In this document: positions 51,222-59,609 of the stretch, in pieces
Layout of the letters: each line of letters starts with the position of its first letter
Position numbering within the stretch: position 1 is the stretch's first letter
Origin: CAZYSK01 sp964649415
GTDB lineage: Bacteria; Chloroflexota; Anaerolineae; B4-G1
Assembly: GCA_964649415.1 (NCBI GenBank)
Contig: CAZYSK010000005.1
Span: 62,001 to 126,000, forward strand
DNA: 64,000 nt
Direction of reading: 5' to 3'
Position numbers and translations under genes: made by a program
The notes under the pieces: model-generated
The model's input: only the letters and a program-made list of their open reading frames with translations
What the model was told of the DNA's origin: nothing
Database searches by the model: none

Positions 51222-52367
51222 ATGTACAACATCGGTGCAGCCGTCATCGGCACGGGCTTCATCGGCCCGGTCCACGTGGAGGCCCTGAAGCGGCTCGGCG
51301 TGAACGTCGTCGGCGTCCTGGGATCGTCGGCGGAGAAATCCCGCCAGGCCGCAGAACGGATGGGCATCCCCAGGGCGTACGGTAGCCTGGAGCAGCTCCT
51401 GGCCGACGAGCAGGTCCAGGTGGTGCACGTCACCACGCCCAACCGCCTGCACTACCAGGAGGCCAGTGAGGCGCTCCAGGCAGGCAAGCACGTGCTCTGC
51501 GAGAAGCCGCTGGCGATGAACGCGGAGGAATCGGCGGCGCTGGTCAGACTGGCCGGTCAGACGGGCCTGGTGGCGGGCGTGAACTACAACCTCCGCTTCT
51601 ACCCGCTCTGCCTCGAGTCCCGCGACATCGTCGCGCGCGGCGACCTGGGCGAGGTCTATTCGATCTGCGGCAGCTACGTGCAGGATTGGCTCTTGTACCC
51701 CACCGACTACAACTGGCGCGTGCTGGCCAGCGAGGGCGGGGAACTGCGCGTGGTCGCCGACATCGGCACCCACTGGCTCGACCTGCTGCAGGCCATCACC
51801 GGGCTGGAGGTCGAGGCGGTGTGTGCCGACCTGAGGACCGTCCACCCCGTGCGGCAGCGACCCAAGGGCGAGGTGGAGACGTTCAAAGGCAAGGAGGAGA
51901 AGTCCGTTGGCACGGAGCCGATCGACATCACGACGGAGGACTATGGCTGTGCGATGCTGCGCTTCAAGGGCGGCGCTCACGGGTGTCTATGGGTCAGCCA
52001 GGTGACGGCGGGGCGCAAGAACTGCCTGCGGTACGAGATCGCGGGCTCGAAGCGCGCGCTGGCCTGGTGCAGCGAGCAGCCCAACGAACTCTGGATCGGG
52101 CACCGCGACGAGGCCAACGAGAGCCTGATGCGCGATCCCGCCCTCGTCTCGGACTACGCGCGGGGGTTCATCAACTATCCCGGCGGGCACAACGAGGGTT
52201 TCCCCGATACGTTCAAGCAATGCTTCCGCGCGTTCTACGACTACATCCAGGCAGGCGATTTCGCCGCTCCGCCGCCGTTCCCGACGTTCGAGGACGGCCA
52301 TCGCGAGATACTGCTCTGCGAGGCGATCCTCAAGAGCCACCGCGAGGGGCGGTGGATAGAGCTATAG
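51222..52367 (+). CDS. Gfo/Idh/MocA family oxidoreductase
   Basis: A 381-residue NAD(P)-dependent dehydrogenase. The N-terminal Rossmann fold shows AAVIGTGFIGPVHVEALKRLG, then VVHVTTPNRLHYQEASEALQAGKHVLCEKPLAMN with the family's catalytic EKP lysine. The C-terminal domain contains DIGTHWLDLLQ, with the catalytic-type His in GTHWLD. Members oxidise sugars, inositols or sugar acids. The ATG has AGGAGGGAGG upstream. It follows the symporter after 14 bases and precedes the isomerase-like gene after 16. Confidence 0.95.
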   Translation: MYNIGAAVIGTGFIGPVHVEALKRLGVNVVGVLGSSAEKSRQAAERMGIPRAYGSLEQLLADEQVQVVHVTTPNRLHYQEASEALQAGKHVLCEKPLAMNAEESAALVRLAGQTGLVAGVNYNLRFYPLCLESRDIVARGDLGEVYSICGSYVQDWLLYPTDYNWRVLASEGGELRVVADIGTHWLDLLQAITGLEVEAVCADLRTVHPVRQRPKGEVETFKGKEEKSVGTEPIDITTEDYGCAMLRFKGGAHGCLWVSQVTAGRKNCLRYEIAGSKRALAWCSEQPNELWIGHRDEANESLMRDPALVSDYARGFINYPGGHNEGFPDTFKQCFRAFYDYIQAGDFAAPPPFPTFEDGHREILLCEAILKSHREGRWIEL

Positions 52368-52383
52368 TTCAGGGAGGTACACC

Positions 52384-53298
52384 ATGAAGCTGGGATTCGT
52401 GAGCGCGATTCTGCCGGACCTGTCGCTCGAGGAGGTCGTGCAGTTTGCTTCTGAGGAAGGGTTCTCCTGCGTGGAGCTGATGTGCTGGCCCAGGGGCAAG
52501 GCCGAGCGACGCTACGCGGGCGTCACGCACGTCGACGTGGCGGGGTTCACGCAGGCCGATGCCGACCGGGTGAACGACCTGATGGGCGAGGCAGGCGTCG
52601 AGATCAGCGGGCTGGGATACTACCCCAACCCGCTCGCACCGGACCCCGACGAAGCGGCGGTCTACGTCGACCACATCAAGCGGGTGATCGAGGCAACGGC
52701 GCTCTTGGGCGTGAACCTGGTCAACACCTTCATCGGCCGCGACTGGACGCGCTCGGTCGACGACAATTGGCCCCGGTTCCGCGAGGTGTGGCCCCCGCTG
52801 GTCACGTTTGCCGAGGATCACGGCGTCCGTATCGGCATCGAGAACTGCCCGATGCTGTTCACGGGCGACGAGTGGCCGGGCGGCAAGAACCTGGCCCACT
52901 GCCCCGCCATCTGGCGGCGCATGTTCGAGGAGATCCCGAGCGAGAGCCTGGGCCTCAACTACGATCCCTCTCACCTGGTCTGGCAGCGCATCGACTACAC
53001 GAAGCCGATCCGGGAGTTTGCCGCTCGTATCTTCCACGTTCACGCCAAGGACGCGCGCGTCGATCAGGGCCGGCTGGACGAGGTGGGCATCCTGGCCGCA
53101 CCGCTGGAGTTCCACACGCCGAAGCTGCCCGGCCTGGGCGACGTGAATTGGGGGCAGTTCTTCTCCGTGCTGAGCGACGTGGGGTACGAAGGGCCGGTGT
53201 GCATCGAGGTGGAGGATCGGGCCTACGAGGGGACGCTGGAGAGCCGCCAGAATGCCCTGCGCCAGAGCGCGCGATACCTGAGGCAGTTCCTCGTGTAG
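52384..53298 (+). CDS. Sugar phosphate isomerase/epimerase-type TIM barrel (AP endonuclease 2 fold)
   Basis: A 304-residue xylose-isomerase-like barrel (KLGFVSAILPDLSLEEVVQFA at the start). Metal-ligand segments include GVRIGIENCPM (Glu), LGLNYDPSHLVWQ (Asp, His), IFHVHAKDARV (His) and GPVCIEVEDRAYEG (Glu). Homologs act as hydroxypyruvate isomerases, inosose dehydratases or tagatose epimerases. With the adjacent Gfo/Idh/MocA gene it suggests an oxidation-then-isomerisation pathway for an inositol or a sugar acid. The ATG has GGGAGG upstream. It is last in the operon. Confidence 0.93.
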   Translation: MKLGFVSAILPDLSLEEVVQFASEEGFSCVELMCWPRGKAERRYAGVTHVDVAGFTQADADRVNDLMGEAGVEISGLGYYPNPLAPDPDEAAVYVDHIKRVIEATALLGVNLVNTFIGRDWTRSVDDNWPRFREVWPPLVTFAEDHGVRIGIENCPMLFTGDEWPGGKNLAHCPAIWRRMFEEIPSESLGLNYDPSHLVWQRIDYTKPIREFAARIFHVHAKDARVDQGRLDEVGILAAPLEFHTPKLPGLGDVNWGQFFSVLSDVGYEGPVCIEVEDRAYEGTLESRQNALRQSARYLRQFLV

Positions 53299-53452
53299 GA
53301 TAGGGGGTCAACGTCAGCCAGGTGCTCCGTGGTGCCTGGCACTATGTACGCGCCAACATCAGGCCATGGTCGACGTGGGCCACGCGGCTGGTCACCAGAT
53401 CAAGGTCATCTCTGGGCTAGAACGGACACTTCCCTTCCCGGATGTGTCTGGA

Positions 53453-53458
53453 TATAAT
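53453..53458 (+). promoter_or_regulatory. -10 element of a probably leaderless transcript
   Basis: TATAAT at 53453-53458 is only seven bases from the ATG at 53466, so transcription would start at or next to the start codon. No clear -35 hexamer is seen; the best candidate 17 bases upstream is TTCCCT-like. The 167-base gap (53299-53465) also contains a CCAGG...CCTGG hairpin near 53320. Confidence 0.55.
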
Positions 53459-53465
53459 TGTGAGC

Positions 53466-55997
53466 ATGGAAACACTGGGCCAGTATAGAATCAATTCGAC
53501 CTCAGATTCGGAGGCGGTGGTGGGCCTTGCGGACCGTGCAGATCTCTACCGCATCGATGCATGCCACAGCCTGGATTCGGAACATCGGTCAGGAATGGGG
53601 CAGTTCTTCACGCCGCCCTCTGTCGCCCGCTTCATGGCCTCGTTTTTCGGGAATCCATCGCCGGAGATTCGCCTCCTAGATGCGGGAGCAGGTGTGGGCA
53701 CTCTGACAGCAGCATTTGTGGAGGAGGTCTGTCAACGTGATGATCGCCCGCGTATCTTCTCGGTGATAGCTTATGAGCTGGAACCGCTGCTGGCTGACTA
53801 CCTGCATTCTGTACTGGTCGAGTGCCAAGAGGTATGTCACGAATGTGGGGGGGAATTCGCCGGGAAGGTCTTGGAGGAAGACTTCATCCTTGCAGGAGTC
53901 GAGATGTTGAGAGGAGGATTGTTCCCCGTCGAACGCTATTCGTTCAATCGAGCGATTCTCAATCCTCCGTACAAGAAGATCAGAAGTGACTCACGACATC
54001 GGCTGCTGTTGAGTAGCATTGGCATAGAAACCAGCAATCTGTACTCGGCTTTCCTAGCGATTGTAGCCGACTTGCTGGAACCAGGCGGAGAGTTGGTCGC
54101 CATCACGCCTCGCAGTTTTTGTAACGGCCCCTACTTCAGACCCTTCCGCAAGTTGTTCCTAGGGGCAATGACGCTGCGGCGCATTCACATCTTTGAGTCA
54201 AGGGAGGAAGCGTTCAAAGATGCTGACGTCCTACAGGAAAACATCATCTTCCACGCGGTTAAGGGGGGTGAAAGGGAAAAGGTTCTCATTTCTGCCAGCC
54301 ACGGCCCGGCCAAAGAGAACATGACCCTCCGCGAGGTGGACTATGGACAGGTTGTGAGCCCTGATGACCCTGACCTCATCGTCCACATCGCTGCCAGCGA
54401 CAGGGATCAGTTCGTACTAGACCGGCTAAGCGTCTTCAGGCACTCTCTGGATGATCTCGAGATCGCTGTTTCTACAGGGCGTGTCGTTGATTTTCGGGCC
54501 AGAGATTTCTTGAGAGCCGATCCCGGCGACGACACGGTGCCGCTTATCTACCCCACCCATTTTCAAGATGGGTTCATCCAATGGCCCAAGCCTGGTAGCC
54601 GAAAGCCAAATGCGATTGCGTTGACCTCGCAGACAGAATCGCTTCTGCTGCCCGCTGGGGATTATGTTGTCGTAAGGCGCTTCTCGGCCAAGGAAGAACC
54701 GCGCCGCGTTGTGGCTGCTATCTACGATCCCACACAGATTACGTCGCCATTTGTGGGTTTCGAGAACCATCTAAATGTTTATCACCGTGGCAATGCCGGG
54801 CTATCCAGGGAACTGGCAAGAGGTCTCGCAGTGTTCCTGAATTCGACCTTAGTGGATAGCTACTTCCGGCAGTTCAATGGCCACACACAAGTCAACGCAA
54901 CTGACCTGAGAATGCTACGGTATCCAGGTCGAGAGGTTCTGGAGGCCCTTGGAACACATGTCGAGGGTGGTTTTCCGTCTCAAAGGGAAGTTGACGAGTC
55001 GTTGGAAAGGGAGATCCGTCGTATGGCAGATATCCAATCACCCAATCCGGTGGCTGCAAAGCAGAAGACCGATGAGGCGTTGGGGGTTCTGAAGGCTCTT
55101 GGCCTCCCAAGAGGTCAACAGAATGAGCGTTCTGCCCTCACACTGTTGGCGCTTCTCGGTCTGAAACCGGAAATGCCGTGGCGGGAGGCAAGACACCCCT
55201 TGATGGGTATTACGCCCATCATGGATTTCTGCCGGGATCACTACGGCAGACAGTACGCGCCGAACACCCGGGAGACTTTCAGAAGGCACACGATGCATCA
55301 GTTCGTTGACGCAGGTCTGGCCGTGCCTAATCCAGACGACCCGAGCAGACCGGTCAACAGCCCCAAGTTCTGCTATCAGATTGAGCCGACGGCGCTCCGC
55401 TTGCTCAGAACCTATGGTACACCAGCGTGGGCGGATGGCCTGAGAGCCTACTTGAGATCGGTGGACACGCTGAAGCAACGGTACGCAAGGGCGCGTCAGT
55501 TGAAGATGGTCCCGGTGACTCTTGCGGAAGGAAAGGAGTTCTATCTGACACCCGGCGACCATAGCAAACTGGTAAAGGCCATCATTGATGAATTCGCTCC
55601 CAGGTTCGTCCCTGGCGGTTATGTCATATACGTGGGCGATACGGGCGACAAGTGGCGGTACTTCGATGAGGAAGCGATCCGAGCCCTCGGCGTCGCGGTG
55701 GATGTCCACGGCAAAATGCCTGACGTGGTGATTCATCACGTCGAGAAAGACTGGCTGGTTCTCGTTGAGGCGGTTACGAGCCATGGCCCGGTCAACCCTA
55801 AACGGCGCGAGGAATTAGCGGCTCTTTTCGGAGATGCGCGGCCTGGACTGGTTTATGTTACAGCCTTCCTAACTCGCAGCGATATGGCAAAGTACATTGG
55901 CGAGATCTCCTGGGAAACAGAGGTGTGGGTCCGGGAAGCAAGCACGCATCTCATTCACTTCGATGGCGAGCATTTCCTGGGGCCCTATGATGGCTGA
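53466..55997 (+). CDS. Fused DNA adenine methylase and BsuBI/PstI-family restriction endonuclease
   Basis: A single 843-residue protein with a complete modification-restriction pair. Residues 40-520 are an Eco57I-like N6-adenine methyltransferase: motif X QFFTPPSVARFMA, motif I LLDAGAGVGTL (70-80), motif IV NPPY (166-169) and a target-recognition region with FNGHTQVNATDLRML. Residues about 535-843 match BsuBI/PstI endonucleases including their N-terminal winged-helix part, with YVGDTGDKWRYF (near 721), KMPDVVIHHVEKDWLVLVEAVTSHGPV (PD and E active-site block near 752-768) and EVWVREASTHLIHFDGEHFLGPY at the end. PstI and BsuBI are normally separate M and R genes recognising CTGCAG. The gene uses more A/T-rich codons than its neighbours and has a leaderless start, pointing to transfer. 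Confidence 0.9.
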   Translation: METLGQYRINSTSDSEAVVGLADRADLYRIDACHSLDSEHRSGMGQFFTPPSVARFMASFFGNPSPEIRLLDAGAGVGTLTAAFVEEVCQRDDRPRIFSVIAYELEPLLADYLHSVLVECQEVCHECGGEFAGKVLEEDFILAGVEMLRGGLFPVERYSFNRAILNPPYKKIRSDSRHRLLLSSIGIETSNLYSAFLAIVADLLEPGGELVAITPRSFCNGPYFRPFRKLFLGAMTLRRIHIFESREEAFKDADVLQENIIFHAVKGGEREKVLISASHGPAKENMTLREVDYGQVVSPDDPDLIVHIAASDRDQFVLDRLSVFRHSLDDLEIAVSTGRVVDFRARDFLRADPGDDTVPLIYPTHFQDGFIQWPKPGSRKPNAIALTSQTESLLLPAGDYVVVRRFSAKEEPRRVVAAIYDPTQITSPFVGFENHLNVYHRGNAGLSRELARGLAVFLNSTLVDSYFRQFNGHTQVNATDLRMLRYPGREVLEALGTHVEGGFPSQREVDESLEREIRRMADIQSPNPVAAKQKTDEALGVLKALGLPRGQQNERSALTLLALLGLKPEMPWREARHPLMGITPIMDFCRDHYGRQYAPNTRETFRRHTMHQFVDAGLAVPNPDDPSRPVNSPKFCYQIEPTALRLLRTYGTPAWADGLRAYLRSVDTLKQRYARARQLKMVPVTLAEGKEFYLTPGDHSKLVKAIIDEFAPRFVPGGYVIYVGDTGDKWRYFDEEAIRALGVAVDVHGKMPDVVIHHVEKDWLVLVEAVTSHGPVNPKRREELAALFGDARPGLVYVTAFLTRSDMAKYIGEISWETEVWVREASTHLIHFDGEHFLGPYDG

Positions 55998-56184
55998 GAC
56001 AGAACGATCCTTCTCTGGCCGGCAGCATCATGGCCCAAGGCTGCGCTCTCTCATCACGGCTTTCCCCGTCGCCGTGGGATACGTCGGCATGGTGATGATC
56101 CCGCCCCTGGCCATTCAGGCCGTGTTGCTCACGCTGTTCACGGTCGGCTACTGGAAAGGCCGGCAGATCGGGTCCCCGGCGTAG
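55987..56184 (+). CDS. Small membrane protein
   Basis: About 65 residues from ATG 55987 or 55990, overlapping the end of the methylase-nuclease gene by 11 bases. A polar N-terminus (ETERSFSGRQHHGPRLRS) is followed by one long or two short hydrophobic segments (LITAFPVAVGYVGMVMIPPLAIQAVLLTLFTVGYW, given here only as a span of about 35 residues from 25 on) and a basic tail KGRQIGSPA. The next gene starts two bases after its stop, which argues for real translation. The function is unknown. Confidence 0.55.
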   Translation: MMAETERSFSGRQHHGPRLRSLITAFPVAVGYVGMVMIPPLAIQAVLLTLFTVGYWKGRQIGSPA

Positions 56185-56186
56185 CT

Positions 56187-56660
56187 ATGGGTGATCGACC
56201 AGGTGTCAAACCAGGCGTCAAAAAGGTCGTGCGAGCGGTGCTCGCGTCCCGCCGCTTCGCCGTTCTCGCGACTGAGGGGGATGGCCAACCCCACGCCAGC
56301 TTGATGGCCATCGCGCCAACCAGCGATCTGCGAGCCCTGGTGTTCGGAACCTATCGCGGCACGACCAAGTACTGGAACATCGAGCGCAACGGGCGCGTGG
56401 CGCTGCTGATAGACGCCAGACCTAATCGAGACTCTAGCCAGGGATCACCTGTGGTGGTGACCGCCATCGGCGAGGCTCGGGAGTTGGAGGGCGCCGCGAG
56501 AGAGGAGGCCCTCCAGATGCTCGTGTCGCGCCATCCGGAACTGGCGGCGTTCGCCAACTCACCGGTTTGTGCACTGATGCGGGTTGAGGTCGCTGCGTAT
56601 CAACTGGCTCGTGGCGTAGATGACGTGCAGTGGTGGACCATCGCAGGCGATACCGGCTGA
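56187..56660 (+). CDS. Pyridoxamine 5-phosphate oxidase-family (PPOX) protein
   Basis: A 157-residue split-barrel flavin-binding-fold protein. The N-terminal helix and strand (VLASRRFAVLATEGDGQPHASLMAI) followed by GTYRGTTKYWNIERNGRVALLID are typical of the PPOX-like family that binds FMN, F420 or heme. It could be a flavin reductase-like or general-stress protein. Its substrate is unknown. It starts two bases after the small membrane protein, so the two are probably translated together. Promoter cassette A begins 55 bases after its stop. Confidence 0.85.
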   Translation: MGDRPGVKPGVKKVVRAVLASRRFAVLATEGDGQPHASLMAIAPTSDLRALVFGTYRGTTKYWNIERNGRVALLIDARPNRDSSQGSPVVVTAIGEARELEGAAREEALQMLVSRHPELAAFANSPVCALMRVEVAAYQLARGVDDVQWWTIAGDTG

Positions 56661-56714
56661 CGCACGACGGGTCGTGGCGACTGCCGCCTGCCAGCCAGCC
56701 CGCCGCACCCCGGT

Positions 56715-56847
56715 TTGACGCGCGCACACAACAACAGTACAATACGCACACGCAAACAAGCCAGCCGAGGCCGCAAGAGCGCCTTGGAGGTATACGTCGC
56801 AAACACACGCAGCCCGCCACCTCAAAGGTGTGGCGGGCTGCGTGTGT
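56715..56847 (+). promoter_or_regulatory. Promoter-core-hairpin cassette, copy A
   Basis: TTGACG (56715-56720), 17-bp spacer and TACAAT (56738-56743) are followed by the core GCAAGAGCGCCTTGGAGGT (56773-56791) and a perfect 19-bp stem (56802-56820 with 56830-56848 approximately), built around AGCCCGCCAC/GTGGCGGGCT. Unlike copies B and C, no T-run follows. The ATG of the NUDIX gene is 17 bases beyond the hairpin, so it sits in that gene's 5-prime leader. The bases flanking the core (AGCCAGCCGAGG before it) are identical to copy B. GAGGT in the core can pair with ACCTC in the hairpin loop. Confidence 0.8.
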
Positions 56848-56863
56848 TGTTGCGGTGAGATCT

Positions 56864-57355
56864 ATGACTGATCAAAATGCGAGTCCGTCGAATTGGCCAC
56901 CCCGAGTCGTGGTGTGTGTGGGCGCAGTAGTCCTGCAGGGGGAACAGGCTCTGTTTGTGCGTCAGGCCAAGGGGCATCCCCTCGAAGGGCAATGGAGCAT
57001 CCCCTGGGGATTGGTAGATCCCGGGGAGTCACCAGATAGCGCAGCATTGCGCGAGACGGTGGAGGAGGGCGGAGTGACAGCCCACATCGAAGGGTTGCTT
57101 GGCATTCAGAACCTGCGCGGGGAAGGCTGGGTAGGTATCATATTCCTGTGCCAGCACGTCAGCGGCACACCCGTGTCGGATGGTGGCGTCGAGACAGATG
57201 AAGCGAGGTACTTCTCTCTGGAAGAGATGGAGGCTTTTGGTGAGCCATTTGAGCCGTGGTGTGAATGGCTGGTACGCCGCGTGTTGAGGGGAGAGTACCA
57301 CGTGATTCCGCCTGAAGAGAGCAATCCTTATCGGCCGCGTGTAGCTTTCTTTTGA
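56864..57355 (+). CDS. NUDIX hydrolase (ADP-ribose pyrophosphatase-like)
   Basis: A 163-residue NUDIX protein. The box GLVDPGESPDSAALRETVEEGGVT is intact, and WSIPWGLVDPGES precedes it as in ADP-ribose or NADH pyrophosphatases. The opening VVVCVGAVVLQGEQALFVRQ is the usual first strand pair. The start at 56864 is placed after cassette A; a longer open frame through the cassette is not credible because it would translate the terminator-like hairpin. GGTGAG is a weak ribosome-binding site. Its expression is probably controlled by the cassette immediately upstream. Confidence 0.92.
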   Translation: MTDQNASPSNWPPRVVVCVGAVVLQGEQALFVRQAKGHPLEGQWSIPWGLVDPGESPDSAALRETVEEGGVTAHIEGLLGIQNLRGEGWVGIIFLCQHVSGTPVSDGGVETDEARYFSLEEMEAFGEPFEPWCEWLVRRVLRGEYHVIPPEESNPYRPRVAFF

Positions 57356-57373
57356 AAGGTGGCCCACTTCCGC

Positions 57374-57498
57374 TTGACATCCGCGCACTGGTATAGTACA
57401 GTATACACAAGAGCGAGCCAGCCGAGGTAGCAAGAGCGCCTTGGAGGTACACGTCATAACACACACAGCCCGCCCACCTCAAGGTGTGGCGGGCTTTT
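57374..57498 (+). promoter_or_regulatory. Promoter-core-terminator cassette, copy B
   Basis: TTGACA (57374-57379), 17-bp spacer and TACAGT (57397-57402). The core GCAAGAGCGCCTTGGAGGT spans 57430-57448. A hairpin AGCCCGCC-CACC-TCAA-GGTG-T-GGCGGGCT (57467-57495) is followed by TTTT, a rho-independent terminator. A transcript from this promoter would be about 90 bases and stop before the next gene, whose ATG is 165 bases downstream. The 307-base gap 57356-57662 is otherwise unremarkable. Confidence 0.85.
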
Positions 57499-57662
57499 CG
57501 CGTTATTGCTCGGCCAGGATTCGGATCGGGAATGGCGTGTCTGGACGGAACTCCGCTTGGCGGCCGGAAAGGGGGTGACTGTACTATGAGATAAAGGCAG
57601 GGTGTCTCGCGTAAGTGCGGCCGGTTTCAGGTATCAGCAGGCCAACCAAGGAGGAATGACAA

Positions 57663-58283
57663 ATGAATCTGCAAGATCTCTCGTCAGGTAGGGCGGCAGA
57701 AATCGCTCAAGGTCTTTCGAAGGCGATTACTCCGGTATTTGTAGCGACGACGACAAGAGCGGTAGAAAGCACCGTCCACTTGCGCCGCCTTTTCGCTGTT
57801 CATGGCCCCGCATACCAGGCTGCCCTCCACGTTGTCGAAGAGGATTTTCTAGAGCTATGCCGTACACTCGATCGGTCGGGGATCTCTGCGGCTGTTGCAG
57901 ATTTCGCCAAGGACGAGCTTCAGGACTTCTCGTTCGAGGCCAATGGCGATGCAATCGCCAAAGAACTTGGACTCGACCGATTCATTGCGGAATGGAAAGT
58001 ACCCGCCGAGAAATACCGGCACTTCTGGCCCTATGTCGACAAGAGCGTGAGAACGGTCTTCACAGGAGCCGAGTTCGCGGGCCCGTTTGAGATCGAACCT
58101 ATCGCCAGGCGCGTCTTCCGCATATGCGAGCAGCCAGATGCCTTCGAGGAATGGGAACTCTTGAAATGGAACTGGAAGGTATTCTGCAGCGTTTGCGCCT
58201 TGACTCTCGGTGGGGCGTCGGCAGCGACCGGAGTCGGTCTTGCTGGCGTAGCGGCCGGCGCGGCCGGTTTGGCAGCACAGTGA
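57663..58283 (+). CDS. Protein of unknown function with hydrophobic C-terminus
   Basis: A 206-residue protein I do not recognise. It is mostly helical and acidic (residues 1-170, including FLELCRTLDRSGISAAVADF, FIAEWKVPAEKYRHFWPYVD and FEIEPIARRVFRICEQPDAFEEWELL), and ends in one Ala/Gly-rich hydrophobic stretch (CALTLGGASAATGVGLAGVA, about 180-206) that could be a membrane anchor. No signal peptide or catalytic motif is visible. A strong ribosome-binding site (AAGGAGGAATGACAA) precedes the ATG. It lies downstream of terminator-bearing cassette B and upstream of the acetyltransferase, from which it is separated by 38 bases. Function and family are open. Confidence 0.75.
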   Translation: MNLQDLSSGRAAEIAQGLSKAITPVFVATTTRAVESTVHLRRLFAVHGPAYQAALHVVEEDFLELCRTLDRSGISAAVADFAKDELQDFSFEANGDAIAKELGLDRFIAEWKVPAEKYRHFWPYVDKSVRTVFTGAEFAGPFEIEPIARRVFRICEQPDAFEEWELLKWNWKVFCSVCALTLGGASAATGVGLAGVAAGAAGLAAQ

Positions 58284-58321
58284 AAGCAGTGGGGTCCTGT
58301 GGGTCAATCTGGAGATAAACC

Positions 58322-58978
58322 ATGCGTCACATCAACCTGGACACCTGGCCACGGCGCGAGCACTTCAGGCTGTTTAGCACCTTCGGCTATCCACACTTCA
58401 ACCTGGGTGCGAACGTAGACCTGACGTCGTTCTATCCCTTCGTCAAGCAGCGCGGCATCTCGTTCACCGTGGCGACGGCGTACGTGCTCGCACGAGCGGC
58501 GAACGCCATTCCCGAGTTCCGGTATCGCATTCGAGGGAAGGGGGTGGTGGAGCACGAGATCGTACATCCATCCACAACGGTTCTCACGGATGCTGATCTG
58601 TTCAGCTTCTGCACGGTTGAATATGACGAGGACTTCTCGCTGTTTGCGGCGAGAGCGGCGGAGCGGATAGCCCACGTGAAGGCGCATCCCACGATCGAGG
58701 ACGAACCGGGGCAGGACGACTTGTTGTACATGACCGCGATACCCTGGGTGTCGTTCACCAGCATCATGCACCCAATTGACTTGAACCCGGCGGATTCCGT
58801 GCCACGGTTTGCGTGGGGGAGGTTCTTCGAGGATGGTGAGCGCTTAATGATGCCGTTGAACGTGCAGGCACACCACGCACTCATAGATGGCTTGCACGTT
58901 GGGAGGTTCTACGAGGAAGTACAGGGTTACCTACACGAGCCGGAGGTTGCGTTGGGTGGCGCATATCACGCTCGATAG
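58322..58978 (+). CDS. Chloramphenicol acetyltransferase (CatA)-like enzyme
   Basis: A 218-residue member of the CAT family. The active-site motif is QAHHALIDGLHVGRFYEEVQ, where the second His of HHAxxDG is the catalytic base. Other CAT blocks are FSTFGYPHFNLGANVDLTSF, FRYRIRG and YMTAIPWVSFTSIMHP. Acetyl-CoA-dependent O-acetylation of chloramphenicol or another alcohol is expected; many chromosomal relatives are not resistance genes, so the substrate is not certain. Length is the family norm (about 215). GGAG precedes the ATG. The neighbouring APH-like kinase at 63097 makes a resistance-type association possible. Confidence 0.9.
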   Translation: MRHINLDTWPRREHFRLFSTFGYPHFNLGANVDLTSFYPFVKQRGISFTVATAYVLARAANAIPEFRYRIRGKGVVEHEIVHPSTTVLTDADLFSFCTVEYDEDFSLFAARAAERIAHVKAHPTIEDEPGQDDLLYMTAIPWVSFTSIMHPIDLNPADSVPRFAWGRFFEDGERLMMPLNVQAHHALIDGLHVGRFYEEVQGYLHEPEVALGGAYHAR

Positions 58979-59112
58979 ATAGTGGCGGGTTACAGAAAGG
59001 CAGGGGCCGTCCAGCGAGGCGGCGCGGAAAGGAGGTGAAACGAGAGCATAGAGCATCGTCCGCACCAGGGTGGAATGGCATGCAAAGACATCTGAAGAAA
59101 GGAGTAGCACCA

Positions 59113-59595
59113 GTGGCAGTCGAAGACACCTTCAACGGTGCCAAGACCGCATTGACCCTGCTACACGCATACATCAACACGGTCGCGCAGGGAATCGGAA
59201 TGGAACAGGCCCTCGCCATGGATACCATGATGTGTGAGGCGATGGGCGCTGCGCAGGGCAGGATGTTACAAGCGCAGGTTGGCAATGGAGAGTTCGACGC
59301 CCAAACAGCGCACCCTCTGCTCCGAAGCGCCATCGAGCAGGGCTTCGGTATCCTCAGCGAGGTGATCGAAGAAAGCCCTCAGAGGGTTGTGCTCAAGATC
59401 GCCAGGTGTCCCGTGTTCGAGGCAGCCCAGGCGCTGGGGATGGACGCTGAGGCCATCAAGACCAGTTGCCGTGCCAGCTCCATCCCGTTCATGGCGGCCA
59501 TGGCCAAGCAACTCAACCCGAATCTCAGCTACCAGCTCGTGGAGTTCCGGACATCGGCAGACGACTGCTGCGAAGAGGCAATCGTGCTGGACTAG
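59113..59595 (+). CDS. L-2-amino-thiazoline-4-carboxylate hydrolase-like protein
   Basis: A 160-residue cytoplasmic protein resembling the ATC_hydrolase family. Landmarks are IARCPVFEAAQALGMDAEAI, the cysteines of RCPVF and TSCRASSIPFM, LNPNLSYQLVEFRTS and a C-terminal DDCCEEAIVLD. In the characterised case these open the thiazoline ring to give a cysteine precursor; here only the family is suggested. The start is GTG 59113 with AAGGAG eight bases upstream; an upstream ATG frame lacks such a site. Cassette C begins 15 bases after its stop. Confidence 0.75.
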   Translation: MAVEDTFNGAKTALTLLHAYINTVAQGIGMEQALAMDTMMCEAMGAAQGRMLQAQVGNGEFDAQTAHPLLRSAIEQGFGILSEVIEESPQRVVLKIARCPVFEAAQALGMDAEAIKTSCRASSIPFMAAMAKQLNPNLSYQLVEFRTSADDCCEEAIVLD

Positions 59596-59609
59596 TACCT
59601 CAATCGCGC

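Noticed and set aside
53320..53350. CCAGG...CCTGG hairpin as a terminator
   Set aside because: The stem is short and no T-run follows, so termination is not supported.
56773..56850. A leader peptide encoded in the cassette core
   Set aside because: GGAGGT is not followed by ATG, GTG or TTG at a normal distance in any of the three copies.
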